A stretch of 45,025 nucleotides of DNA from Acidobacteriota bacterium (GCA_002731215.1 PCAP01000020.1:1-45025), one strand, 5' to 3'. Shown: positions 9,765-19,885, numbered from the stretch's first letter. Program-made: numbers and translations. The notes: generated from the letters alone by a model not told the origin.

Positions 9765-11011
9765 CCAGATTCTTGTTGCGTCGAGATTGTCGGCGCGCCG
9801 ACCACCCGCTAATTGCCAAGCAAAAACCTGTTTCTAGATGGTCTCATTCATTGCTTTTTCTCCTGAAGGTGTGCATCGGAGCCTGCAGCTTCGCCGTCAT
9901 GCTCTCTTCTCCTTCCACAGCACAGCAAGGCAATGATGTTCGGGTGCGTGCTCGTGAGATGGGAATCGCTCCGGGAATACTGAACCCGGGGACATATAAC
10001 GCCATCACTGATGTTGATGGTGTTCGCGTAGGCCACACCACCATCCATGAAGGGGACCGATTTCGAACTGGTGTTACGGCGATCCTTCCGCACAATGGAA
10101 ACCTATTTCGTTCGAAGGTTCCCGCGGCAATTGTCGTAGGCAATGGCTTCGGGAAACTCGCTGGCCTCAGTCAGGTCCAAGAACTGGGAACCCTTGAAAC
10201 GCCTGTCTTGCTAACTGGCACTCTCAGCGTGCCGCGTGTCGCAGATGCCCTAATGAGCTACATGCTTGAGCTTCCAGGAAATGAAAATGTTCGCTCTATT
10301 AATCCGGTCGTCGGCGAAACTAACGATGGAAGGTTAAGCGATATCCGTGCGCGACCAATTCAACCTGATCATGTCTACTCAGCCATCCAGGGTGCCATTA
10401 CCGGGCCTGTTCGGGAAGGGGCGGTAGGCGCCGGAACCGGAACGGTTGCGTTCGGCTTTAAGGGCGGCATAGGCACATCTTCCCGGGTTGTTGGTGAAAT
10501 GTCGGAGAACTGGACAGTTGGCGTGCTCGTACAAACCAACTACGGGGCGCGCCGGAGCTTACTCATCAATGGTGCTCCTGTTGGCGCTCGGCTCGAAGGG
10601 GAAAATTTCGATCAAGATGTTTCGATTGGTGACGGCTCGTGCATGATAATCGTTGCAACTGACGCTCCGCTGCAACATCGGGGACTTGAACGGCTGGGGC
10701 TACGCGCCCTAATGGGGATGGCTCGGACTGGTTCCAGTTTCAGTAACGGCAGTGGGGACTATGTAATCGCATTTTCTACCAATCCAGCTTTGCGCTCTGG
10801 CCCGGATGCGGGCACACCTCCGGCGGCACGAACACTGCCAACGGACGCCATGTCACCCCTGTTTCAAGCAGCAATTGAAGCCACCGAAGAAGCAATCTAC
10901 AACAGTCTTTTCATGGCTGAAACGGTGGATGGCTTCGGTGGGCGTCGCGTCGAGGCTCTTCCTCTGGAACGGGTACGTCAGATTCTCGCGGAGTACGGCG
11001 CTCTACGGTAA
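9761..11011 (+). CDS. P1 family peptidase (DmpA/S58-like)
   Basis: MGIAPGILNPGTYNAITDVDGVRVGHTTI; AGTGTVAFGFKGGIGTSSRVV; ATDAPLQHRGLERLGLRALMGMARTGSSFSNGSGDY. ATG overlaps the parB stop. Confidence 0.9.
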   Translation: MTRFLLRRDCRRADHPLIAKQKPVSRWSHSLLFLLKVCIGACSFAVMLSSPSTAQQGNDVRVRAREMGIAPGILNPGTYNAITDVDGVRVGHTTIHEGDRFRTGVTAILPHNGNLFRSKVPAAIVVGNGFGKLAGLSQVQELGTLETPVLLTGTLSVPRVADALMSYMLELPGNENVRSINPVVGETNDGRLSDIRARPIQPDHVYSAIQGAITGPVREGAVGAGTGTVAFGFKGGIGTSSRVVGEMSENWTVGVLVQTNYGARRSLLINGAPVGARLEGENFDQDVSIGDGSCMIIVATDAPLQHRGLERLGLRALMGMARTGSSFSNGSGDYVIAFSTNPALRSGPDAGTPPAARTLPTDAMSPLFQAAIEATEEAIYNSLFMAETVDGFGGRRVEALPLERVRQILAEYGALR

Positions 11012-11114
11012 TTGGATGACAGACAATGAGGTTCGGACGGCCTGAACGGCAATCATAGAGCTGTTAGGCTTGGAAATACTTGGGAAGATTCATAGATCTA
11101 TATTCAAGGGTGAC

Positions 11115-11708
11115 ATGCCTGGAGGAAATGTTCTTGTCCTGAACCGGCTTTGGCAGCCAGTGCACATCACGACTGCGCGCCGTGCAGTCTGCTTGTTGTA
11201 CGCTGGCCGTGCTAAGGCTCTCGACCAGGACTACGTTGCCCATGATTGGCCTGGCTGGACAAGTATCCTTCACGATTCCCGGTCCACCTCTGATGAATTC
11301 CTACAAGGGGTTACGACACGTGTTCGTGTGCCCCGTGTTGTTCAGTTAACGCGCTTCGACAGGGTTCCGCGCTCTCGTGTAAAGTTCACTCGCGCCAATA
11401 TCTATTTGCGCGATCAATATCGTTGCCAGTATTGCGGCGTGAAGGGCAAAAAGCCGGAGCTGAACATCGACCACATGGTGCCGCGATCACGGGGCGGCGG
11501 ATCCACTTGGGACAATGTCGTCGTGGCTTGCCTTCCGTGTAACAGGCGCAAGGCAAACAGGCTACCTGAAGAAGCCGAGATGTACCCTTCCCGGAAACCG
11601 AAGCGGCCTCAGTGGCATCCGGCACTAACGCCAGCGGGCAACGCCCCCCCTCATCCGCAATGGCAACCGTTTCTCGAAGCAGTCTACTGGCCTGGAAGCC
11701 GGGGCTAA
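11115..11708 (+). CDS. HNH endonuclease
   Basis: NVLVLNRLWQPVHITTARRAVCLLYAGRAKAL; YRCQYCGVKGKKPELNIDHMVPRSRGGGSTWDNVVVACLPCNRRK. ORF from 11070. Confidence 0.9.
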   Translation: MPGGNVLVLNRLWQPVHITTARRAVCLLYAGRAKALDQDYVAHDWPGWTSILHDSRSTSDEFLQGVTTRVRVPRVVQLTRFDRVPRSRVKFTRANIYLRDQYRCQYCGVKGKKPELNIDHMVPRSRGGGSTWDNVVVACLPCNRRKANRLPEEAEMYPSRKPKRPQWHPALTPAGNAPPHPQWQPFLEAVYWPGSRG

Positions 11709-11894
11709 CATAATAGAGATGACCCTATCCGGCCGAGTCCGGCAAGGTGTCCGAGTGATGTTTCAACTTGCCTCCCACTTAGCGAGAAGCGGGACACGGG
11801 TCTCTCACCACTGTCTGATTTGGCCCTAATCTGTCAGGGGCCCCTGACGTCTGTTAATCTCTGCTGATTATCGTCACCGCGAAGCCTAACGAAA

Positions 11895-12938
11895 ATGAGT
11901 GAACAAATTAGAGCTCTCGGACTTCTCTCTGGTGGTCTTGACTCCACCTTGGCTGCCCGTGTCATGCAAGCCCAAAATGTTGAGGTGCTCGGCCTGCATT
12001 TCTCAACAGGTTTTTGTCTCGCAGACCGCCACCGCATCCTAGGCAACCGGAGCAACCCTGATAAGCCCTACAGGAACGAGGCTCTTCGTGCAGGTGCCGA
12101 CTTGAAAATTCCAATCGAGATCATCGATATCAAAGATGAGTATCTTCCCGAAGTGGTCCTTAATCCAAAGTTTGGCTACGGGTCAGGGATGAACCCGTGT
12201 ATCGATTGCCGCATTTTCATGCTGCAGAAAACCAGAGAAATCATGGAGGAGCGCGGGTACCATTTTGTCTTTACAGGGGAGGTTCTGGGCCAACGCCCCA
12301 TGAGCCAACGTCGCCCTCCATTAGACGATGTCGCAGAAGAGTCCGGTCTGGGTCGCCTCTTGCTTCGCCCACTCAGTGCTAGATTATTGCCGGAATCGAT
12401 TCCCGAGGAGCGGGGTTGGGTGGACCGCGAGAAACTCTTTAACATTTCAGGCCGGTCCAGGAAGAAACAAATGGAACTAGCCAATCATTTTAAGATTATC
12501 GACTACCCTCAGCCGGCGGGTGGATGCTGTTCTTTGCCTGACGAAAACTACGCCCGAAAGCTACGCGATTTCCTCGCCCATCGGGGCACCGATGTTACGC
12601 CTGACGACATGATGCTACTTAAGGTGGGACGCCATTTCCGCCTCAGTGGCGACGTAAAAATGGTAGTTAGCCGCGACCAAGGTGAAAACACTTACCTTGA
12701 GCGTTTTACCCAGGGACGGTCAGAGGTTTGGGTTGACGACTTCCCGTCCCCATTGACGCTCGTCGAAGGTCAACCCACTGCCATTGACCTTGAAACTGCC
12801 TGTCGGATAACGGCCCGGTACAGTGACGGGCGCCATGAACGCACCGTACCAGTACGCTGGCGGTCGGGGGAAAGCGAAGGTCAACTTACAGTTGTTCCAT
12901 GTCAAAATGACACCGAACTGGAGGCACTGCGCATTTGA
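11895..12938 (+). CDS. PP-loop ATPase, ThiI/MnmA-like putative tRNA thiolation protein
   Basis: PP-loop LGLLSGGLDSTLAARVMQ; CIDCRIFMLQKTREIM; GEVLGQRPMSQRR; PAGGCCSLPDENYARKLRDFL; possible NFACT-R-like C-terminal region. Confidence 0.75.
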   Translation: MSEQIRALGLLSGGLDSTLAARVMQAQNVEVLGLHFSTGFCLADRHRILGNRSNPDKPYRNEALRAGADLKIPIEIIDIKDEYLPEVVLNPKFGYGSGMNPCIDCRIFMLQKTREIMEERGYHFVFTGEVLGQRPMSQRRPPLDDVAEESGLGRLLLRPLSARLLPESIPEERGWVDREKLFNISGRSRKKQMELANHFKIIDYPQPAGGCCSLPDENYARKLRDFLAHRGTDVTPDDMMLLKVGRHFRLSGDVKMVVSRDQGENTYLERFTQGRSEVWVDDFPSPLTLVEGQPTAIDLETACRITARYSDGRHERTVPVRWRSGESEGQLTVVPCQNDTELEALRI

Positions 12939-13279
12939 GCGGGCGGGCAAGGTCGGCGCGCCGACATCAAAACAACCAGGAGTTGCACCCTTATGTCCAT
13001 GGCACATTGGACAGGGAGAGCCTGGAGAGCCTCGCCCCGGACATGCAAGTTGACGCGCTTGGCACATTTTGCCCAGAGCCGGTCATTCGAACGCAAAACA
13101 GGATGGCACATGCCAAGCCCGGTGAGATTGCAATGCTTCTCGCCGATGATGTCGGGGTGGAGATCGATATCCCAGCGTGGTGCCTTAGCACCGGAAACGA
13201 ATATCTTGGCCTACTTAAAGCAGAGGTAGGCTACAAGGTTTTTGTTCGCCGACTTTGCAATAAACGTCCTCAGCCATAG
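12935..13279 (+). CDS. TusA/SirA-like sulfurtransferase
   Basis: VDALGTFCPEPVIRTQNRMAHAKPGEIAMLLADDVGVEIDIPAWCLSTGNEYLG (CPxP region). Coupled to the upstream gene by an ATGA-type overlap; the true start may be internal. Confidence 0.8.
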   Translation: MSGRARSARRHQNNQELHPYVHGTLDRESLESLAPDMQVDALGTFCPEPVIRTQNRMAHAKPGEIAMLLADDVGVEIDIPAWCLSTGNEYLGLLKAEVGYKVFVRRLCNKRPQP

Positions 13280-13581
13280 CGGTAGGTGACGCCGTAACCT
13301 CCCTTAGGGTTGCGCCACGACGTGTAGCGTCTTGCAACTTGACAAGTCCCGCACTCCAGACAGTCTTCAAAGTTCACGATACAGCTGTCTTCTTCCTCAT
13401 TAAGCTTGAAAACCTGCGCCGGGCATATATAAAGAACCGCGCGATCATCGTCATTCCTGAAGGCCTCTTGGTCGACAGCTATGTGGCTCTCGTCCGTGAA
13501 ACGGCGGCGAACCAAATCAAGACGCTCACTAATCGACAGGCTTACATGTGGCTGCAAGTAATCCTTGACATCGATTGCCAT
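13270..13581 (-). CDS. fixX: FixX-type ferredoxin-like protein of ETF:quinone oxidoreductase
   Basis: ICPAQVFKLNEEEDSCIVNFEDCLECGTCQVARRY; immediately downstream of fixC. Confidence 0.9.
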   Translation of the reverse strand: MAIDVKDYLQPHVSLSISERLDLVRRRFTDESHIAVDQEAFRNDDDRAVLYICPAQVFKLNEEEDSCIVNFEDCLECGTCQVARRYTSWRNPKGGYGVTYRYG

Positions 13582-13596
13582 GTGGGGCCTCCTAAC

Positions 13597-14901
13597 TTAA
13601 ATCAGATTCTTCCGGGCTTGCCAGAGTTGCCTCATTAACCTGAGAAAGCTTACTTCGTCGCGCACCTTGCGAATCAGGCGGCGTCGCACCTCTGTCTTTG
13701 GCGTATCGTCGATGGTGAAGTAATCACGCATCAATTCCACGGTGATTCGAGGATAGCTGTCGATAAATTCTCGATTGGCCCGCAAAAAATCCACCGTCCC
13801 CCGATAATGCTTCAAATCTTGCATGACCCACGAAGCATTCAGCCTACTTCGATACGACCCCAGACCAGTTCGCGAAAAATCCCGCTTCTTCCGGGCTTCC
13901 AGGAATGCCTCGGCCGCAAATACTCCAGAAGCCATCGCCAAGTTTGTTCCTTCGTGATGAATTGAAGGATTGACTAGCCCGGCACAATCTCCAACCAACA
14001 TAATCCCATCGGCGTAAAGGTCGCTGAAATCATCATAGGAATCTTCTGGGATCATCTTAGTCGCGTACTCGACCGTCTTTGCCCCGCGAAGCAACGGCGC
14101 AACAGAGGGGTGGGCCTTAAACTCATCAAGAAGTTCATAGGGGGCTGTTTTCGTTCCGAGATAATCCTCGATCAGGCACCCTACACCAACTGAGATACTG
14201 TCCCGGTTTGTGTATATGAACGCCGAACCCACCATGCCCTTAACAGCTCCACCAAAATACTCAACGGCGGCCCCTTGACTGCCTTCTAGATGGAAGCGGT
14301 CCTCGATAATTTCAGAAGGGAGCGCAAGGACTTCTTTGACAGCGTTAACCCGATTAGCTGGGGTCATTGCAGGTCGCAATCCCGCCCCCTCTGAAAGCAA
14401 GGCGTTGGCGCCTTCGGCCAAGATCACACAGTCCGCGAAAACATCCCCGTCATCTCGACCCGTGCGAACACCTACTACACGGTCGCCCTCGGTCAGTAGA
14501 CCTTCCACGGTTGTTTCGCAGATAATTAGCGCGCCTTCTTCTTCCGCTTGCTCAGCAAACCAACGATCGAATTGTGAGCGCAGGGCGGTAAAGGTGTTGT
14601 TATATGGAGGCTTGTCGAAGTGGGCACTTTTCAAGTCGATCGCGACCTGCGAATCAACATCAAGCGCTACCCATCGGCGGTTGACAATATGACGCTCTAT
14701 GGGCGCCTTCTCCCAAAATTTAGGGACTAGTTCAGCAAGCACCCCACTGTACAAGATGCCCCCGAACAGATTCTTTGCTCCCGGGAAATCGCCTCGTTCA
14801 ATCACTAAAACTTCAACGCCATTCCTTGCAAGGGTGAGCGCTGCAGCGACCCCTGACAATCCAGCGCCAACGATTATGACTTCGAATTTTTCGTCCGACA
14901 T
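13597..14901 (-). CDS. fixC: FixC-like electron-transfer flavoprotein:quinone oxidoreductase
   Basis: FAD-binding VIIVGAGLSGVAAALTLARNGVEVLVIERGDFPGAKNLFGGILY; GIMLVGDCAGLVNPSIHHEGTNLAMASG. ORF extends to 14997; start at MSDEKFEV. Confidence 0.92.
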   Translation of the reverse strand: MSDEKFEVIIVGAGLSGVAAALTLARNGVEVLVIERGDFPGAKNLFGGILYSGVLAELVPKFWEKAPIERHIVNRRWVALDVDSQVAIDLKSAHFDKPPYNNTFTALRSQFDRWFAEQAEEEGALIICETTVEGLLTEGDRVVGVRTGRDDGDVFADCVILAEGANALLSEGAGLRPAMTPANRVNAVKEVLALPSEIIEDRFHLEGSQGAAVEYFGGAVKGMVGSAFIYTNRDSISVGVGCLIEDYLGTKTAPYELLDEFKAHPSVAPLLRGAKTVEYATKMIPEDSYDDFSDLYADGIMLVGDCAGLVNPSIHHEGTNLAMASGVFAAEAFLEARKKRDFSRTGLGSYRSRLNASWVMQDLKHYRGTVDFLRANREFIDSYPRITVELMRDYFTIDDTPKTEVRRRLIRKVRDEVSFLRLMRQLWQARKNLI

Positions 14902-15020
14902 GGAATGCCTTAAATGACTGACAATAAAAGACTTACTGTAAAAATTTCGCGCTTGATCGTAGCATGGGGGAGGGGGGTGCTCAACCGAAAGTTCCATACA
15001 GCCGATGCTATACTCCGAAG

Positions 15021-17813
15021 ATGCATCCTTGGTTTCTAGCCCGATTCACGGTTCGGCTCTGTGCCGCCTTACTGCTACTGGCCAGCCTGGTCTTCACAGG
15101 ACACGAACACTTTGTTTTCACATCGATTCGTGCTGTCCCGTATGCGTGGCAGGACACAGAATCACTAACCATCCAATCAGCGCCGGTACGAATCGTCGCG
15201 CCCGCGAATCGAGGGCAGTGGCTTAGGCGTCTAGCACTCTTCGCTGACAACGCTGTCCAATCCTACGAAGCTATTTTGGGGAGCGCTGTCCCTGGCGGAA
15301 CGATCCGCTGGGTTCCCGACCCCTTAGCTCTGTCCAAGATCGACGCGCAGGTCATAACCGAAGATGGAACAGATGGGATGGTTTTAGGATTTGATGAGCC
15401 GTTTGCCATCATTGCCGAGGATCTTGGAGTTGCCTTTGCCCAAGGATATTCCCGGTGGATCACTTCTTATTCTGTAGCCCGACTCTACTTTAATAACGCC
15501 AAAACCTCTGACGCTGCGTGGGTCGACGGTGCGGCATTATTCATGACAGAGCTACTAGCCCGGCGCGACCGTTCCACAACCCCGGTCCTGTATAACATCG
15601 AAGCGGCATACAGTCGTGCAATGCGAAGTCCCACAGACGTTCATATGCTGAATGAAAGCAGCCCTGCCGCTCGAGGCAAAGCACTGGCAACATTTAGGCT
15701 ACTGGAAGGGCTCTACGGGGAAGCCGTGATTGGCAAGCTCCTGTCTACAATGTCTAACTCGGCTTCGGGGGACGGGTTAAAAGAAATCATCCTCTCCAAT
15801 TTACCCCAAGGCTTTCCGCCTAACCCCAGCGCAATACTGGAAGCCTGGATGGATCCGCGCGCCAGAATTGATCTTGGGCTTTCTAATGTTCGCGTGTCGA
15901 ACAATGGGCGGAGGATTACTGGCACAGCCTCCCGATCCGGAAACGTGCCAGTCTGGAGCCAAGTCGAGGTCACGCTTACCAATGGTGAACGGTTATATGT
16001 CGATATACCCGCCAGTACAGAACCTGAAGAGTGGGAACTCGAAATCTCCAGTGAACCAATTGAAGTTCGAATCGATAGAGATAGCCGTCTGCCCGACATC
16101 AATCGAAGCAATAATCGATATCGCTTCGGTGACGCCACACGCATCAAAGACTTTTTCCCTCTCGACGAGAAATTAAGGGTCGGTGAACTTCATTTCGACG
16201 GGGAGATCCGACAAGTCGGCCGCAAACGTGCCGAGGATTTTTCGGTCAGCTTTCACAATCTTACAGATGCCCCATATGGGCTTGGCCTTTTGGTGAGCGC
16301 TCAGTGGGTTGACCGCCCCGCTTCCCGTACGCAGCGGCGAATCTTCCTAGTGCTCCCTCCTGGAGAGTCCGTGGTTGCGCAGGACTTCATTCAATATCCC
16401 CGCAGGGGCACTGGACGTGCACGGATCGAAGCACGGTACTGGACTGCTTCCACGCCTGAGGTTCTCACTGAGAGATTGTTAAGGGACCCCGCCGACCTCT
16501 TAAACTCCTATCTAATTATCCGCGACCCAGTACAGGTTATGGGTCCTGATGGGACACCATTGGAGCGGCTGGCGGCAGAGCAAATTGAATCAGCCGCGGA
16601 GCTAACCATTGAGGGCGGCGGGTTAATGCCCCCCGATATCTCCCCAGACAACGAGCCTGGGAATAGCTCTCAGGTCACTGAGCCAGCCTCGGACCTGTTT
16701 GGTGTGCGGATTCTTTCACCACCTGCCTCCGCAACGCCCATTGATGAAATGGCTTTTACGGTTGCTGTCGATGGGCCACCAGCGAGCCTCCTTGAGCTTT
16801 ATGTTAATGACGAGATTATTGGAAGAGGCACAGGTTCCTCAGCGCGCGCAACCTTTACGGCAACAGAGGACCAAAGCGTGTACCTATTGCAAGCTCTGGC
16901 GGTTGGACAAGGTGGTGAACTCGCGAGCGATACACGCCTCCTACAACGTGGCGAACTAGGGTTTGGGGCGAGCGTTGATCTCGTGACACTGAATCTCACT
17001 GTACGGCAACCAGGCGGAGGATTCGTCGAGGATCTCACTAATGAGAATTTCATGGTTGTTGAAGATGGAGTGTCCCAAGAAATTGTGAACTTCGCGAAGG
17101 GGGAAAACACAGCAGTGTCCGCTGCCATGTTGTTGGATACCAGCAGCAGTATGATCGGTGGCGGTATTGCGAGTGCTCGTGCTGGCGCTAAACAACTGGT
17201 CAACAACCTGTTACGCGGTAACGACCGTGCCATGGTGATGGGATTTAATGACCGCGTGTACATGTATGCAGATTTCACCAGCGATGCCGACGTGCTCCTA
17301 AAAGCCATTGATGCCACTAATCCCGATGGCGGGACCAAGCTATTCAACGCCACAGTCGAATCGATTCGGAAGGTAAACCGAAGGTCTGGTCGACGAGCCC
17401 TAGTGATTCTGTCGGACGGCTTGGATGTTCAAAGCCGCTTCAAGTTTGCTGACGTTCTCGAATACACGCGCCAATCAGACGTACTTGTATACACAATCGG
17501 ACTTCAACTAATGCACGATTCTACTGAGCTAGGGGATGCCAGTGACGCGGTTCGCTCCAGCGTTGAAAACCTCCGAGAATTGGCTGAAGCGACTGGCGGG
17601 TCAGCATATTTCCCGCTCGTGCTCGATGAATTGGAAGCAATCTATTCTGAAATTGCTACCGAACTGGAAAGCCAATATTCCGTGTCCTACTACCCGACTA
17701 ACCAAAACTGGGATGGGGAATGGCGAAATTTAGAAGTTTCCCTACAAGGCCGCGCAGGACGGATACAGGCACGTCCTGGCTATTACGGAGTCCGCCCCGG
17801 CAGTCGACAGTAG
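15021..17813 (+). CDS. VWFA-domain exported protein (VWFA-related Acidobacterial-type domain at C-terminus)
   Basis: VDLVTLNLTVRQPGGGFVEDLTNENFMVVEDGVSQEIVNFAKGENTAVSAAMLLDTSSSM (MIDAS DxSxS); RRALVILSDGLD; N-terminal hydrophobic signal. Confidence 0.85.
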   Translation: MHPWFLARFTVRLCAALLLLASLVFTGHEHFVFTSIRAVPYAWQDTESLTIQSAPVRIVAPANRGQWLRRLALFADNAVQSYEAILGSAVPGGTIRWVPDPLALSKIDAQVITEDGTDGMVLGFDEPFAIIAEDLGVAFAQGYSRWITSYSVARLYFNNAKTSDAAWVDGAALFMTELLARRDRSTTPVLYNIEAAYSRAMRSPTDVHMLNESSPAARGKALATFRLLEGLYGEAVIGKLLSTMSNSASGDGLKEIILSNLPQGFPPNPSAILEAWMDPRARIDLGLSNVRVSNNGRRITGTASRSGNVPVWSQVEVTLTNGERLYVDIPASTEPEEWELEISSEPIEVRIDRDSRLPDINRSNNRYRFGDATRIKDFFPLDEKLRVGELHFDGEIRQVGRKRAEDFSVSFHNLTDAPYGLGLLVSAQWVDRPASRTQRRIFLVLPPGESVVAQDFIQYPRRGTGRARIEARYWTASTPEVLTERLLRDPADLLNSYLIIRDPVQVMGPDGTPLERLAAEQIESAAELTIEGGGLMPPDISPDNEPGNSSQVTEPASDLFGVRILSPPASATPIDEMAFTVAVDGPPASLLELYVNDEIIGRGTGSSARATFTATEDQSVYLLQALAVGQGGELASDTRLLQRGELGFGASVDLVTLNLTVRQPGGGFVEDLTNENFMVVEDGVSQEIVNFAKGENTAVSAAMLLDTSSSMIGGGIASARAGAKQLVNNLLRGNDRAMVMGFNDRVYMYADFTSDADVLLKAIDATNPDGGTKLFNATVESIRKVNRRSGRRALVILSDGLDVQSRFKFADVLEYTRQSDVLVYTIGLQLMHDSTELGDASDAVRSSVENLRELAEATGGSAYFPLVLDELEAIYSEIATELESQYSVSYYPTNQNWDGEWRNLEVSLQGRAGRIQARPGYYGVRPGSRQ

Positions 17814-17840
17814 CCTTTTTATCTATTACTAACTGATCCT

Positions 17841-18305
17841 ATGCCAAATTGGACCTTCCTTGTATTGCACTTCTTTCACACCATGGCCCTTGTTTTGTGG
17901 GTTGGCGGAATTGTTTCAATTGGGGGAATCGTGGCCCCAGTGGCCTTCCGTGAACTTCCGGATCGAAACAGTGCAGGGAAGATTATCGGCCTCTCATTGC
18001 AGCGCTTCGATGTGCTCGTTGCCATTTGCATCGTCTTGCTTGTCGCTACCAGTACATTAATGGCGCTATGGTACGGAAGATGGTCGCCGTGGTATGCCAT
18101 CCAGTACACATGCATCGCTCTAATGAGCATATCGGCGACAGTGTCCATGACTATTGTGGCCCCCAGAATGCGCAGTTTGCGCAGCAGTCCCGCCAGACAC
18201 CAAACACCGGAGAGTGCCGCCGAATTTGGCCGGCTCCACCAATTCTCTGTAATATCGATGCAGTTTAATCTGGCATGCGGCACCGTCGCGATTCTCTTTT
18301 CATGA
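17841..18305 (+). CDS. DUF4149-like membrane protein
   Basis: Four hydrophobic helices, HTMALVLWVGGIVSIGGIVAPVAFREL. Confidence 0.7.
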   Translation: MPNWTFLVLHFFHTMALVLWVGGIVSIGGIVAPVAFRELPDRNSAGKIIGLSLQRFDVLVAICIVLLVATSTLMALWYGRWSPWYAIQYTCIALMSISATVSMTIVAPRMRSLRSSPARHQTPESAAEFGRLHQFSVISMQFNLACGTVAILFS

Positions 18306-19357
18306 CTGGCCGGCCACCATTAGTCGCACTCCTCTGGATCTCACTGGTGTTCCTGCCCGCGGCTCATGCTCAACAGGCCGTGCCAGATCTCAATGAACTC
18401 GCAGACGAAACCCTTGAGCTATTGAACCTTAGCCGGCAAGAAGCCGGCCTGAATTCACTCACCCCACATAAGGCACTCTCTATGCTGGCCACCCGACACA
18501 GCCAAGAGCAGGCGGCGCGGGGCCGAATTAGTCATTATTCCTACGAGTTTGGTTTGTCGACGGAACGTCGTATTTTTATCTCATATCCCGATCTAGATCG
18601 GCTTGCTGAGAACGTCGCGCGGAATCGCAGCGTTAAGCTCCTACACGAGGCACTCCTGCGGAGTGACGGCCATCGACAGAATCGTATGGATCCCAAATTC
18701 ACACATGTTGGAGTCGGACTAGCTCGTGCAAATTCGGCCGCTCTGTATCTCACCGAAATATTTGTTGCCGCGCCCAAAGGTAGAGACTTAGGAGATCCGG
18801 TTGCCTTTTATTTCGATGCCAGCCCCGGATCATATGAGCAAGGGGATGGGCCCCTGATAGAGGTAGGCACACAAGTGATTACTGTCGGTCGTCCGGGTCC
18901 GGACGACCCGGAACACTGGACTGTAAAAGGCATTGACGCCTACCAGTCCGGTGACCTGCAGGCTGCAAAAACGTTTTTCCAAATCAGCTTGAGTTTGAAT
19001 TCAGACTACCGCTTTGCCAAATACAAGCTCTCTCGTGTCCTACTTGAGACAGGATTGCCAGGTGATGCGGCAATCCTGCTTGATGAGCTATTGAACGATG
19101 ATCCTTCCGACCTTGCTGCCAAGGCCACACGTGGCAATGCCGCGATTTTACTTGAAAATTTCAAAGGCGCTGAAAACATATTCCGAGCTGTTCTTGTCGA
19201 TCGACTTAACGACGCTACTAGCTGGTACGGCCTTGGGCTTGCGCTTGAGTACCAAGATCGAATCGCCGAAGCAGAATCTGCTTACCGTCAAGCCTTACAC
19301 ATTGACCCCACCCTAGCTCCGGCACAGATTGGACTGGCTCGTGTTACACGCCACTGA
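18302..19357 (+). CDS. Exported CAP/SCP-domain protein with C-terminal TPR repeats
   Basis: LSMLATRHSQEQAARGRISHYS...AENVARNRSVKLLHEALLRSDGHRQNRMDPKFTHVGVGLA (CAP); TPR-like SWYGLGLALEYQDRIAEAESAYRQALHIDPTLAPAQIGLA. Confidence 0.85.
   Translation: MTGRPPLVALLWISLVFLPAAHAQQAVPDLNELADETLELLNLSRQEAGLNSLTPHKALSMLATRHSQEQAARGRISHYSYEFGLSTERRIFISYPDLDRLAENVARNRSVKLLHEALLRSDGHRQNRMDPKFTHVGVGLARANSAALYLTEIFVAAPKGRDLGDPVAFYFDASPGSYEQGDGPLIEVGTQVITVGRPGPDDPEHWTVKGIDAYQSGDLQAAKTFFQISLSLNSDYRFAKYKLSRVLLETGLPGDAAILLDELLNDDPSDLAAKATRGNAAILLENFKGAENIFRAVLVDRLNDATSWYGLGLALEYQDRIAEAESAYRQALHIDPTLAPAQIGLARVTRH
18887..18908. repeat. Perfect 10-bp inverted repeat with 2-nt spacer inside the CAP-TPR gene
   Basis: GGTCGTCCGG-GT-CCGGACGACC read directly. 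Confidence 0.8.
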
Positions 19358-19396
19358 CGAATTGGCACGCGGCTAGTTGGCCGGTACAATTTTCGG

Positions 19397-19885
19397 ATGG
19401 GAATCAGCGATCGACTAATAAAAAAGATAGAGCAGGAAATTCGACCTCTTGAACGAGAACTCAAGGTCGCTCTGCCTCGCCAACTCGCCGAAGCAGCCGC
19501 GCACGGCGATCTCAGCGAAAATGCAGAATACGACGCTGCCAAGCAACGTAAGGAATTTGTACAAGCGCAACTAGCGCGCCTCTATGAAAAGCGGCAGTCT
19601 TTATCTGGAATTAGTGAATTAATGATCCCCCGAGATTCGATAGGGTTTTGGTCGACGCTCAAAGTGCTCGACCTGGACAGCGATGAGGAAATCGAGTACC
19701 GGCTTGTAAGCCCCGATGAGTCCGACCCTCGAAACGGGCGTATTTCAGTTTCATCGCCAATTGGAAGGGCGCTTATTGGAAAAACCGATGGGGATGTGGT
19801 CGAAATAGAAACTCCACGAGGAACAAAGACCTATGAAATCCTTGAGTTCTTAACCGTCCACGAGGCTCCAGACATTGACGACTAA
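19397..19885 (+). CDS. greA: Transcription elongation factor GreA/GreB family
   Basis: AAAHGDLSENAEYDAAKQRKEFVQAQLARL; C-terminal SPIGRALIGKTDGDVVEIETPRGTKTYEIL. Confidence 0.92.
   Translation: MGISDRLIKKIEQEIRPLERELKVALPRQLAEAAAHGDLSENAEYDAAKQRKEFVQAQLARLYEKRQSLSGISELMIPRDSIGFWSTLKVLDLDSDEEIEYRLVSPDESDPRNGRISVSSPIGRALIGKTDGDVVEIETPRGTKTYEILEFLTVHEAPDIDD

Noticed and set aside
13490-13505. CGTGAAAC half-site resembling parS
   Set aside because: Only one half-site matches, and it lies within the fixX coding region; not convincing.
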